Below, one piece after another: positions 15,252 to 22,317 of a stretch of DNA of 23,387 nucleotides; the stretch's first letter is position 1; every line of letters starts with the position of its first letter. Made by a program: the position numbers and the translations under genes. Under the pieces are notes generated by a model. That model saw nothing but the letters and a program-made list of their open reading frames with translations, had not been told where the DNA came from and did not search any database. Origin of the DNA: CAYWKU01 sp964459325 (GTDB lineage Bacteria; RBG-13-61-14; CAYWKU01); NCBI GenBank assembly GCA_964459325.1, contig CAYWKU010000048.1, positions 1 through 23,387 on the forward strand, read 5' to 3'.

Positions 15252-16571
15252 ATGAAAATACTGCTGATAAACCAGCATTTTTACCCGGAAGTTGCGTCCA
15301 GCGGTCAGATAATGACGGAACTTTGCGTTGACCTTGTAAAAGAGAGCCACGAGGTCATGGCGCTCACGGGCAGGCCAAGCTATCGAAACTCCGAGGAATG
15401 CTCAACCGCCGAATACAGGCCCGGAAACCGCTCACCCGAAGAATGGAAATCCCGCACGGGCAGGGCGTTGACTTTCCTGCATAAACTGTTGCCCAGGCGA
15501 TGTTTGGAGCTGGACGAGGCTTTCGGGGTGGACATCCTTCGCACCTACACTTATACCCCGAAGCTCAGGGATGATAACTGGCGGTATAAAAAACGATTTC
15601 TGCAATATTTGAGCTTTTTCATATCCTCCTTTTTTGCCGCCCTTCTCCTGCCCCGGCGGGATGTGGTAATTTACATGACCACACCTCCCCTTTTAAACGG
15701 CGTTACCGCCTGCATGCTCAGGCTCGTCAAACATTCGGCCTGCATTTACAACATACAGGACATGTACCCCGCCGTGGCGGTGAAGCTGGACGTGGTCAAA
15801 AACAAGCCCCTGATAAAGATGTGCGAAGCCGTGGAAAAAGTGCTATACAGGCGCTCCGATGCCATAGTTCCGGTCGGTGAAACGATGGCCTACAACATCA
15901 TGCACAAGGGAGTGGACAAGGAGAAAATTTCGGTAATTCCCAACTGGATAGACCCCGCTTCGATACGCCCCGTAAGACAAGACAACGAATTTCTTCGGAA
16001 GCACGGTCTCGAGGGCAAATTTGTGGTGATGTATTCGGGGAACATGGGGCTGAGCCAGGGGCTGGAGGCGGTAATCAGGTGTGCCGATTTGACCCGGAAT
16101 CGGGAGGACATCGTTTACGTGATGATAGGCGGAGGAACCAATCGCGAAAACCTGAAACAGCTGGCCGAAAGCCTGTCCCTTAACAACGTGATTTTTCTGC
16201 CTTATCAGCCCAAGGAAAAACTTTCCGAAAGCCTTTCCGCTGCCAGCGTGCACCTGGTTCCGCTGAAGAGGGGGCTGTCCGACTATTGCGTGCCCAGCAA
16301 GGTTTTCGGCATCATGGCCAGCGCCCGGCCCATGCTGGCGGCGGTGGATGAAGACAGCGAAACCGCGCTCATGGTCAATAAAGCCCGGTGCGGCAAAGTC
16401 GTGCCACCCGAGGACCCTTATTCACTGGCCACGGCAATCCTATCGTTGTACGAAGAAAAGGGAAACCTAAACAATCTGGGTGAAAACGGGCGCTCATTCC
16501 TCCTCGAAACCAACACCCGCCAGGTATGCACCAAGAGGTACATGGACGTAATCGAGCAGGTAGCCTCCTGA
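15252..16571 (+). CDS. Glycosyltransferase family 4 (WbuB-like)
   Basis: 439 aa GT-B retaining enzyme. The N-terminal domain opens with ILLINQHFYPEVASSGQ, the typical WbuB start with the nucleotide-proximal glycine loop, and has a hydrophobic stretch (about 115-135) that may touch the membrane. The C-terminal domain contains VMYSGNMGLSQGLE (donor-binding loop), FLPYQPKEKL and VPSKVFGIMASARPMLA, the acidic E/G-rich loop region of the family. WbuB-type enzymes add amino sugars during O-antigen or exopolysaccharide synthesis. Only a weak ribosome-binding site precedes the ATG. With the GT2 gene it suggests surface-polysaccharide change as island cargo, but no polymerase or flippase is present. 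Confidence 0.9.
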   Translation: MKILLINQHFYPEVASSGQIMTELCVDLVKESHEVMALTGRPSYRNSEECSTAEYRPGNRSPEEWKSRTGRALTFLHKLLPRRCLELDEAFGVDILRTYTYTPKLRDDNWRYKKRFLQYLSFFISSFFAALLLPRRDVVIYMTTPPLLNGVTACMLRLVKHSACIYNIQDMYPAVAVKLDVVKNKPLIKMCEAVEKVLYRRSDAIVPVGETMAYNIMHKGVDKEKISVIPNWIDPASIRPVRQDNEFLRKHGLEGKFVVMYSGNMGLSQGLEAVIRCADLTRNREDIVYVMIGGGTNRENLKQLAESLSLNNVIFLPYQPKEKLSESLSAASVHLVPLKRGLSDYCVPSKVFGIMASARPMLAAVDEDSETALMVNKARCGKVVPPEDPYSLATAILSLYEEKGNLNNLGENGRSFLLETNTRQVCTKRYMDVIEQVAS

Positions 16572-16731
16572 ATTTACCGGGCAAGGAATAAAAATTTTGT
16601 AATTTGCCGACAGCTCTTTCCTTTGGGTACGAATATCCATGGCATCGAAACCCGGCATTTTTGCAATTTTCAGTATTTGCGATATTATTGAAAAGTAATA
16701 GTGGTATAAAAAGTGGAGAAGAAAAAACTTA

Positions 16732-16992
16732 ATGCCCACGATTAGTGAATTCTTCGGAATTGTTATCAGAATGTATTTTGAGGAGCATGGGGAGCCACAT
16801 TTCCATGCATATTACGGAGAACATGGGGCAACGATAAATATTGAGACTTTGAGGTTCATAGAAGGCGAATTACCTCGTCGAGCAAAAGCAATGGTACTGG
16901 AGTGGGTCCAGGAACACCGTGATGAACTTATGGAAAACTGGAAGTTGGCCAGAGAACATAAACCACTGAATAATATACAGCCATTGGAGTAA
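16732..16992 (+). CDS. DUF4160 protein (putative toxin-antitoxin partner)
   Basis: 86 aa, DUF4160 family by its signature: MPTISEFFGI, then FEEHGEPHFHAYYGEHGATI and a helical tail with EWVQEHRDELMENW. The HxH (H79-type HFHA) segment is conserved in the family. DUF4160 is commonly paired with DUF2442 in compact two-gene units thought to be toxin-antitoxin modules. The biochemical role is not established. Four bases separate it from the next gene. A GGAG lies 15 bases before the ATG, which is unusually far. Confidence 0.85.
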   Translation: MPTISEFFGIVIRMYFEEHGEPHFHAYYGEHGATINIETLRFIEGELPRRAKAMVLEWVQEHRDELMENWKLAREHKPLNNIQPLE

Positions 16993-16996
16993 ACTT

Positions 16997-17245
16997 ATGA
17001 AGAAGGTCGTCGAAGCTAAACCTTTGGAAGATTATCGCCTGGATGTCACCTTTTCCGATGGTGTGAAGGGAGTTATAAACCTCAAATATCGCCTTTTCGG
17101 GCCTGTTTTCGAGCCGCTTGGTGACCCCGAGCTTTTCAGGCAGATAACCATAGATGATTTTGGGGTTGTCTGCTGGCCTAATGGTGCCGACCTCGCTCCA
17201 GATACGCTATACGATATTCTTAAAGCAAAGATGCAGACAGCTTAG
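16997..17245 (+). CDS. DUF2442 protein
   Basis: 82 aa, DUF2442. It shows the pattern YRLDVTFSDGVKGVINL, then GPVFEPLGDPELF and a final GVVCWPNGADLAPDTLYD, which is characteristic of the family. GGAG lies seven bases before the ATG. Co-transcribed with DUF4160. Probably the DNA-binding or neutralising member of the pair, by analogy only. Confidence 0.87.
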   Translation: MKKVVEAKPLEDYRLDVTFSDGVKGVINLKYRLFGPVFEPLGDPELFRQITIDDFGVVCWPNGADLAPDTLYDILKAKMQTA

Positions 17246-17282
17246 AAACATCTGTTTGAAGAACCCCTTTCTGCCGGACTGG

Positions 17283-17307
17283 AAAAGGGCGAATATCCGC
17301 CCCTTTC
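17283..17307. terminator. Candidate bidirectional terminator
   Basis: GGGCG-AATATC-CGCCC with flanking AAA/TTT (one bulged C). It lies 38 bp after the DUF2442 stop and just after the stop of the minus-strand LysM-like frame, so it could end transcription from both sides. Confidence 0.45.
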
Positions 17308-17313
17308 AGTTCC

Positions 17314-17481
17314 TTACATATCCCTCACGGGAATCCGTACTTCACTGCCTTCGGGTATCATTTGATATTGATAGTGCCTCGGATACGGGTCTTCATACGG
17401 GAACAGCTTGGGGTTAGCCATAATTATCCTTCTCCAGCAGCGACTGTCGCCGTATTCTGCCTGAGCTACATCTTTTACCAT
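17314..17481 (-). CDS. Small LysM-like ORF (possible remnant)
   Basis: 55 codons from ATG at 17481. VKDVAQAEYGDSRCWRRI followed by MANPKLFP and, at the end, MIPEGSEVRIP matches the LysM pattern (IA..YG....W..I...N......I.PG..L.IP). LysM binds peptidoglycan or forms part of phage-tail-like baseplates. No ribosome-binding site precedes the ATG. The frame stays open for 19 more codons upstream without a good start, so this may be the 3' end of a truncated larger gene. An inner ATG (17418) has GGAGAAGGA upstream, but starting there would lose the LysM core. Confidence 0.4.
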   Translation of the reverse strand: MVKDVAQAEYGDSRCWRRIIMANPKLFPYEDPYPRHYQYQMIPEGSEVRIPVRDM

Positions 17482-17692
17482 GCGCGGGTTTTCGAGCTTT
17501 TTGCTCTTGTACGCCGACTTATAGGAGCATTCAGCCCCTTATGTCTATAACTAGCTAAAATATTCGTTTTTTCGTCCAATTTATAATAGCGCAATAAAGG
17601 GGACGATACCGGAGTGTTTCTCAAGGTTATTATTCAGCAGACAGGTGCTATTTTACTCCATAAATTGCTTGATTTCGGTATTGTCCAAGGAA

Positions 17693-18670
17693 TTATCTTA
17701 TTGATTTGAGCCACTCGATTGCCTCGGGGTGTTTTTGCCAGGCTGGTGCGAGGTGGCGGTAGCAAACGTACGCCTCGGTAATATCACCGGGAGAGTAATA
17801 CTCCGGATATTCCTCGGGAGGCGGCTCCTCACCCGTCAGCAAATCCTTTACGTGCGGGTTAGTCTTTTGCGCTTCTTTCAGGGCTTTTTGGGCCGATTTC
17901 AAGTCGCCTGACAGGTATCGCTCGAGAACTTTAGCCCACGTGAAGGTGGACATAATGTCGTTCTCGTACCGTTCGATAAGCCTTTTCGTTCCTTCGAGGT
18001 TGTCCGTCTCGAAGTACAATCCGAGCAGGATTTCGCGGATGCCCTGATTGTCGTCGGGGTTGAGTTCCAGCATGGCTTCGCAGTGCCCAATGGCTTTTTC
18101 CTTCTCACCATGCTCTATTAACATCCGGATTAACGCTTCCTTCACTCGCATATAAGGCCTGGTTTCAATTACGCGCCAGAAATCACCGCTGTGCTCCCTG
18201 AAAAATTCCTCCCCGATAAGCTCTCGGGCCACCTCCAGGATTTTATCCAATTTGTCCATAAGTTCGGCGTCACTCTTTGATTTTAAAGTCGCTTCCATTG
18301 CCCTGGCATCAATACAATAGGGGTCGAGGTCGAGGGCTTTTTTCACCAGTTCCGAGACTTCTTCATAATCGAAAGACTCCATCGCCATAAAGGCGAGTTC
18401 TTGCGCCTCCTCCTCCGGGTCGTGCCCCAACTCCGCTTTTATCTCGTCAATAGTTTTTCTAACTACGTGTTCCTGAAGAAAAGCCTTAGCCTCCTCCATG
18501 CTTTGGAATTCATGTCGGCTCATAATTTTTCTGACCAGCCGGTTATACTGCTCGGTCATAAAGTGTTCCGGCACTTCGGTTTGAGTAGGAGAAGGTGGTT
18601 GACTTTTGGGGCCGGAAGCGGAACCTTTTGTTTTTCCCTTGTGGGATTTTTTCTTAATCTTTTTAACCAT
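17693..18670 (-). CDS. TPR-like protein of the ST7 type
   Basis: 325 aa from the ATG at 18670. It opens with a Lys-rich tail (VKKIKKKSHKGK) and a Pro/Ser linker. A helical body follows, with TPR-like pairs near 85-120 (VSELVKKALDLDPYCIDA) and 165-230 (FWRVIETRPYMRVKEALIRML, AIGHCEAMLELNPDDNQGIREIL). The C-terminal signature YSPGDITEAYVCYRHLAPAW and PEAIEWL is shared by bacterial ST7-like TPR proteins. Role unknown; such proteins occur scattered near mobile elements. An ATG at 18757 would add 29 residues, but those belong to a different family (next entry). Confidence 0.75.
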   Translation of the reverse strand: MVKKIKKKSHKGKTKGSASGPKSQPPSPTQTEVPEHFMTEQYNRLVRKIMSRHEFQSMEEAKAFLQEHVVRKTIDEIKAELGHDPEEEAQELAFMAMESFDYEEVSELVKKALDLDPYCIDARAMEATLKSKSDAELMDKLDKILEVARELIGEEFFREHSGDFWRVIETRPYMRVKEALIRMLIEHGEKEKAIGHCEAMLELNPDDNQGIREILLGLYFETDNLEGTKRLIERYENDIMSTFTWAKVLERYLSGDLKSAQKALKEAQKTNPHVKDLLTGEEPPPEEYPEYYSPGDITEAYVCYRHLAPAWQKHPEAIEWLKSIR

Positions 18671-18757
18671 TATCACTCTCGGCCTGATGTTCCGGGATTG
18701 CACTAAGCGGAATATGATACTGAGCACGTCTACTTCCGGAACATAGCTGATTTTCAT
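18671..18757 (-). pseudogene. 5' stub of a DUF2283 gene, in frame with the TPR gene
   Basis: The 29 codons from 18757 read MKISYVPEVDVLSIIF and then VQSRNIRPRVI. The first part matches the start of DUF2283 proteins (MKIxYDPEVDxLxI). The usual C-terminal DYDxxGxxxGIEIL part is missing and the frame runs straight into the TPR start. DUF2283 proteins are small antitoxin-like partners. This is therefore a truncated gene, and the TPR frame was probably joined to it by deletion. Confidence 0.5.
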
Positions 18758-18824
18758 GACTTTTTCCCAGACAGGCTCTACACATCGAAATCCTTCACAA
18801 ACCCTTATTATTTAAACTTCCGGG

Positions 18825-19049
18825 TTAAGCTGCGAAACGAATAATTTCTACCTCAGCATCAGCTTTGACAGCCTGGTCGGCTCTCTTAAGCAGCTTTCCG
18901 GTAATCTCCTTGGACAGGTAATACTCGCCGCAATTATCGCATACCTGGGCAGGAACATCCTTGACAACTACGGTGGTCTCTCCTCGCTGTAGTGTAACAG
19001 TCGTTTTTCCCTGCTTCGTTTCACCGTTTTTGCAGATTACTCACTTCAT
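18825..19049 (-). pseudogene. YgiT/MqsA-type zinc-finger antitoxin with in-frame TGA at codon 3
   Basis: From the ATG at 19049 the frame reads M-K-stop-V-I-C-K-N-G, then TTVTLQRGETTVVVKDVPAQ, VCDNCGEYYL and a C-terminal AEVEIIRFAA to TAA at 18825. This is the YgiT-type antitoxin fold (CxxC...CxxC zinc finger, about 75 aa). The first zinc Cys codon TGC has become TGA (19041-19043), and no alternative start follows before the finger. The rest of the frame is undamaged, so the mutation is recent or is a sequence error. An upstream ATG at 19061 is in frame but does not bypass the stop. The usual toxin partner (DUF4258 or MqsR type) is not found next to it. Confidence 0.75.
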
Positions 19050-19114
19050 ATTTTTTCGCATCAGGTTAAAGTCCCCTGCCGATGAGCCGTGTGCCTGCAC
19101 AAGACGCAGGTATC

Positions 19115-19957
19115 TCACCTGCGGAAGTCAACTTTCCCCTGAAAATTATCGCTATGTTTGATCGTCCGGTCTTTGAGATTATAAGTGGCGTTGTAATCGA
19201 GTGAGTACGATGCTGAACCCTTCTTTATTATGGATCTAAAAATTGCCAGCTTGCTTGAGTCAATCTTTACCGGTATGCGAAGAGTACCCGAGGATTTTCT
19301 CGGTATCGTCCGGGCCGGGATGCTACCCGACACGAAAGGATGTCCATCGAGCTTCATGGAATGTTTTAGCGACACAATCTGAAGGTCGAAGCCATTGGGG
19401 TTGTGCAGAGTGAGCACCAGCGATAGGTCGATGCCGGTAAAACCAAGGCGTTCTACGTTCACGGTGGCGTTTTTAATTTTTGGAGGCCGTATTACAGGCA
19501 GCTTGCCGCTTGTTTTGAACGGTACAGGCAAATCGCTAACGGGCGTTTCCAAGTGTACTTTACCCGAAAAAGTGTAAGGCATTTCGTCGAGTCCCCTGGC
19601 GGAATCGTAAATGGTCTTTATGTCGGCGTAGGCGACCGAAACAGGTATGTTCACCTGGCTCACTCCCGACGCCTTGATCTCAGTACTCGAGTTGTCCTTT
19701 CCCGAAAAAAGAGGCTGGTCCATGAGATTGAATCTGTACTCTATTCCCGTAAGAGGAAGCCCGATGGGGTTGGGATTATCGATGGCCAATTCAAGATTGA
19801 AGCCTATTTTCTCAGTAGAAATATCAGTGATGACGACATCTTTGACACTAACCTTGGGCGGCTTGACCACCTCCCTTGCCAGTTCGGCGAAATTAGGGCA
19901 CCCGAGGAGAAAAAACGCCGCAGGCAGCAGGATAAGTATCACTTTCATCTTTTTCAT
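19115..19957 (-). CDS. Two-domain LEA type 2 (WHy) lipoprotein
   Basis: 280 aa. It has a lipoprotein signal with lipobox FLLGC (mature Cys20, +2 Pro, so not an inner-membrane retention signal). Two tandem WHy/LEA14 beta-sandwich domains follow, at about 33-150 (KDVVITDISTEKIGFNLELAIDNPNPIGLPL) and 160-270 (ATVNVERLGFTGIDLSLVLTLHNPNGFDL). Each carries the N-P-N/NP signature. Such proteins are linked to desiccation or stress tolerance and sit in the periplasm, anchored to a membrane. GGGAGA precedes the ATG. Monocistronic. A hairpin (CGCAGGT-GAGAT-ACCTGCG) overlaps its stop codon. Confidence 0.88.
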   Translation of the reverse strand: MKKMKVILILLPAAFFLLGCPNFAELAREVVKPPKVSVKDVVITDISTEKIGFNLELAIDNPNPIGLPLTGIEYRFNLMDQPLFSGKDNSSTEIKASGVSQVNIPVSVAYADIKTIYDSARGLDEMPYTFSGKVHLETPVSDLPVPFKTSGKLPVIRPPKIKNATVNVERLGFTGIDLSLVLTLHNPNGFDLQIVSLKHSMKLDGHPFVSGSIPARTIPRKSSGTLRIPVKIDSSKLAIFRSIIKKGSASYSLDYNATYNLKDRTIKHSDNFQGKVDFRR

Positions 19958-20024
19958 TTTGATTTCTCCCGACGATTAGTATTTTGGAAACATCCATTAT
20001 AAGTGAATATAAGTCAATGGGAGT

Positions 20025-20099
20025 GTACTAGCCAGCACTTAACCTGAGGCCTGAGCCTCCTGGTTTGGGTTTGTCTGTAATGTCGAGGTCAGCATTTTC
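20025..20099 (+). repeat. Dispersed repeat family B, copy 2
   Basis: Same blocks as copy 1 (9541-9610): GTACTAGCCAGcACTTAACC, GCCTG, then TTGTCTGTAATGT. Arms are less complementary here than in copy 1. It lies 68 bp upstream of the LEA lipoprotein gene and 58 bp before family A copy 4. Confidence 0.55.
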
Positions 20100-20119
20100 C
20101 CTTCAGCAACGCTCTCTAA

Positions 20120-20246
20120 CATGGTGGTGAATAAAAACCGGCCAGAAGTGGCCCCTGGATTTTATCTCCCATATAGGTGGGGACAAGCATGGAGGACCCG
20201 ATTTTATATATAACCCTACCCTTCCCCTTCGAGCGAGTAAATTTTG
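20120..20246 (+). repeat. Dispersed repeat family A, copy 4
   Basis: Contains AAAACCGGCCA, ATCTCCCATAT, GGAGGACCCGATTTTATATATA, then CCTACCcTTCcCCTTCGAGCGAGTAAATTT. It is the most complete copy together with copy 2 (both have the AAAACCGGCCA block). It lies about 215 bp before the tRNA half-gene, at the inferred end of the island. Confidence 0.6.
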
Positions 20247-20308
20247 TGCTTAGCTGGAAGAAATAGCCCTGGTCGAAGGGTTGTTCCTCCAACCGGGGCT
20301 GATTTTCG

Positions 20309-20330
20309 TCTGGCACCTCATCTGGCACCT
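20309..20330 (+). repeat. Short direct repeat near the island end
   Basis: TCTGGCACCT occurs at 20309-20318 and again at 20321-20330, a 12-base period. It lies about 130 bp inside the inferred attachment site, where arm-type sites for integrase or excisionase often lie. A 70-codon minus-strand frame overlaps it (20116-20328) but also covers the repeat copy and has no recognisable product. Confidence 0.35.
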
Positions 20331-20460
20331 GTATGGCAGTTTCAGCTCTGACACGCGTAAATGGGAAAAATAAGCGGAATCGCTCATCCCCCCGTATTTA
20401 CGGGACTTGCGACACTTGTGGAATGATTTCAGACAGTTGCCGAAGGGGCAATTGTAAGCT

Positions 20461-20502
20461 TTCCTAATCCGTAGGCCGCAGGTTCGAGTCCTGCCGGGGG
20501 CA
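20461..20502 (+). mobile_element. 3' half of tRNA-Arg(CCT): probable attachment site (attR) of the island
   Basis: The segment reads as tRNA positions 32-73: loop TTCCTAA (anticodon CCT), TCCGT as 3' anticodon stem and AGGCC as variable loop. GCAGG-TTCGAGT-CCTGC forms a perfect T arm, and CGGGGGC is the 3' acceptor strand with discriminator A. The bases before it (ACAATTGTAAGCT-type) cannot form the matching anticodon stem, D arm or acceptor 5' strand, so the tRNA is broken exactly at its anticodon loop. That is the usual crossover place of tyrosine integrases. By the known geometry the element lies to the left and host DNA to the right, with an intact tRNA-Arg expected at the other end, outside this window. 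A plain tRNA pseudogene is the alternative. Confidence 0.7.
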
Positions 20503-20659
20503 TTTCCTTATTTTTCCGCTTGTTTTCATATACTCAGGGGACTTCATCAGCAGGCGGTTTTCCTGAATTTTTATTTTTGGTTAATCTAGAAAATGAGTAC
20601 CCGGTTCATGAGGGAGTGCTGATGCCCCCTGCTTGAAGGATGGCGCAATTGAGATGTAA

Positions 20660-20852
20660 AAAAAGAGGGAACAGCCCTGAAAGGGCTGAATAAAATAGCC
20701 CGGGGCAACGCCCCGGGAGGTGGGAACCACCCACACCCCCTACCCCGAAGGGGTTGCATAATTTATGTAACCCTTTCAGGGTATAATGTCCGATGTGGCC
20801 GAAATTACCCAGGGCGTTGCCCTGGGCTAAAATTATACAATCCCTTCGGGAT
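20660..20852. repeat. REP-like hairpin cluster
   Basis: Seven short perfect hairpins lie in a row: AGCCCT-GAA-AGGGCT (20673-20687), CCCGGGGC-AAC-GCCCCGGG (20699-20717), GGTGG-GAA-CCACC, CCCC-GAA-GGGG, CCCTTTCAGGG, CCCAGGGC-GTT-GCCCTGGG (20808-20826) and CCCTTCGGG. The right end is an inverted, diverged copy of the left end, giving a composite palindrome. Such arrays are moved by REP-associated tyrosine transposases elsewhere in the genome. They lie upstream of the amidohydrolase gene, in a ~425-bp gene-free stretch. Confidence 0.75.
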
Positions 20853-20928
20853 AAAACTTTCGCCCATCAGGTACGCATTATTGGGATGAACCTTATTTTT
20901 AAACTGTGAGAAATCTGAAAGGAAAACA

Positions 20929-21966
20929 ATGATGAACGAGGAGAGAAAATTCGCCGACTGCCACGATTTGTCCAGGCTGAAATATTTCGACCTGGATGAG
21001 CGGGACAGGCCGGTGCTGCGAGCGGAAGAAGCGGAGCGTGTAATCGACTTTCACACTCACCTGGGAATGACGCTCCTGCTCGCTCCGCGCCTTAACCTGT
21101 ACCGGAAGACCGACCATGTTGAATATTTTTTCCCGGACCGCGGCATACCGGTAGACCTGGACGTTTATTCCGCGTTTTGCATCCCACCCGAAAGGGGCAA
21201 AAAGATAGCCTTTGAATATGTAAGAGCTGCGTTCGACGCGAACGGATTCGTGCGAACCCAGACTATCCCGAACATCCTCGACGAAATGGAACGGATGCGA
21301 ATTACTCACAGCGTGATACTGGCCCTGGATTATCCGTGGGGATTGACGGACGTCTCGAATCATTACTTGAAATACCTCCGGCACGAGCCCGGGCTGATAT
21401 GCTACGCTTGCGTTCATCCTTACGATAAACGTGCCGGTGATAAGGCCGAAAACTATATTCGGCAGGGTGCAGCGGGATTCAAGTTCCATCCTCAGCAGTT
21501 GATGTACAAAGCGAACAACCCTCGCCTGAACGAGATATACGAAGTCCTCCAGGCCCGGCGCGTTCCGGCGCTGTTCCATTCCGGGCACTCGCCAGTCGCC
21601 CCCAAATGGCAAGCCGGGTGGCCGTTAATAAAATATTTCGAGGAGCCGGTGCGCGATTTTCCGGAGTTGATTTTCATCTTCGGTCACTCGGGCATCGAGG
21701 AGTACGACAAGGTAATCGAGCTGGGCAAAAAGCACGATAACGTCTACATGGAAACCTCCGGCCAGCCGCCTCACCGAATCCGCGAGATGATAAACGGCAT
21801 CGGCGTCGACAGAGTGCTTTACGGCTCGGACTGGCCGTTTTATTCATTCCTGATGCCGCTAGCGAAAGCCCTGATTGCCACCGAAGACAACGCCGAGTGG
21901 AGAGAGAAAATTCTTTATAAAAACGCAATACGCCTGCTGAAAGAATACGGAGGGGTTGAAGTGTAA
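20929..21966 (+). CDS. Amidohydrolase family 2 (TIM-barrel metal hydrolase or decarboxylase)
   Basis: 345 aa TIM-barrel enzyme of the Amidohydro_2 family (ACMSD-like). The metal ligands are seen as D40-F-H42-T-H44 after strand 1, GFKFHP (K185, H187), LFHSGHS (H217), FGHSG (H253) and YGSDWPF (D301). The family hydrolyses amides or esters, or decarboxylates aromatic acids without redox change; the substrate cannot be told. AAAGGA lies seven bases before the first of two ATG codons. It is the first gene on the host side of the inferred attachment site and stands alone. Confidence 0.88.
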   Translation: MMNEERKFADCHDLSRLKYFDLDERDRPVLRAEEAERVIDFHTHLGMTLLLAPRLNLYRKTDHVEYFFPDRGIPVDLDVYSAFCIPPERGKKIAFEYVRAAFDANGFVRTQTIPNILDEMERMRITHSVILALDYPWGLTDVSNHYLKYLRHEPGLICYACVHPYDKRAGDKAENYIRQGAAGFKFHPQQLMYKANNPRLNEIYEVLQARRVPALFHSGHSPVAPKWQAGWPLIKYFEEPVRDFPELIFIFGHSGIEEYDKVIELGKKHDNVYMETSGQPPHRIREMINGIGVDRVLYGSDWPFYSFLMPLAKALIATEDNAEWREKILYKNAIRLLKEYGGVEV

Positions 21967-22014
21967 ATCTATTGTTCCCGGCGAATTTCGGGACAACTGA
22001 CAGTCGTTATATTC

Positions 22015-22217
22015 ATGAGGCCGTTGCAAAACAGGCTTCAGGGGGAGAGAAGGCTTTTTTTCTGTAGCTCCCCGGGAATGTCTTTTCCAGACAAGGGGTT
22101 TTAACCCCTTGAAATTCAAGGGGCTGAAGCCCCTTGTCCATTCGGGGTTCTTTTTCGGCACGATGAAGGTCAACACATCCCAAACGAAAAATCATAATTC
22201 TGCAACGGCCTTTTCAT
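22015..22217. mobile_element. MITE-like element, about 200 bp
   Basis: Ends are inverted repeats: ATGAGGCCGTTGCAAAA on the left (22015-22031) and, read inward from the right, ATGAAAAGGCCGTTGCAGAA (22217-22198). Both contain GGCCGTTGCA exactly. The inside has no gene but two hairpins of the same design, CAAGGGGTT-TT-AACCCCTTG (22092-22111) and CAAGGGGCT-GA-AGCCCCTTG (22117-22136). No clear target-site duplication was found. It separates the convergent amidohydrolase and radical SAM genes and could terminate both. Confidence 0.6.
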
Positions 22218-22317
22218 AAAAGCTTTTGCTCCGTCGTTTTTCTCAAACCCTCTGCCGAAGGGTAAGCCGAATCCGAGTATAAGATGACCGGTTCAAAACA
22301 TTAACGATTCCGGTGGC

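Noticed and set aside
19041..19043. Selenocysteine codon in the YgiT gene
   Set aside because: No convincing bacterial SECIS-like hairpin lies directly after the TGA, and antitoxins of this family are not known selenoproteins. Kept as a pseudogene.
20116..20328. 70-codon minus-strand frame near the attachment site, considered as an integrase tail
   Set aside because: No tyrosine recombinase motif (R...HxxR...Y) is present, and half of the frame is repeat A copy 4.
20461..20502. Complete tRNA gene
   Set aside because: Only the part from the anticodon loop to the discriminator base is present; no D arm or 5' acceptor strand can be formed from the upstream bases.
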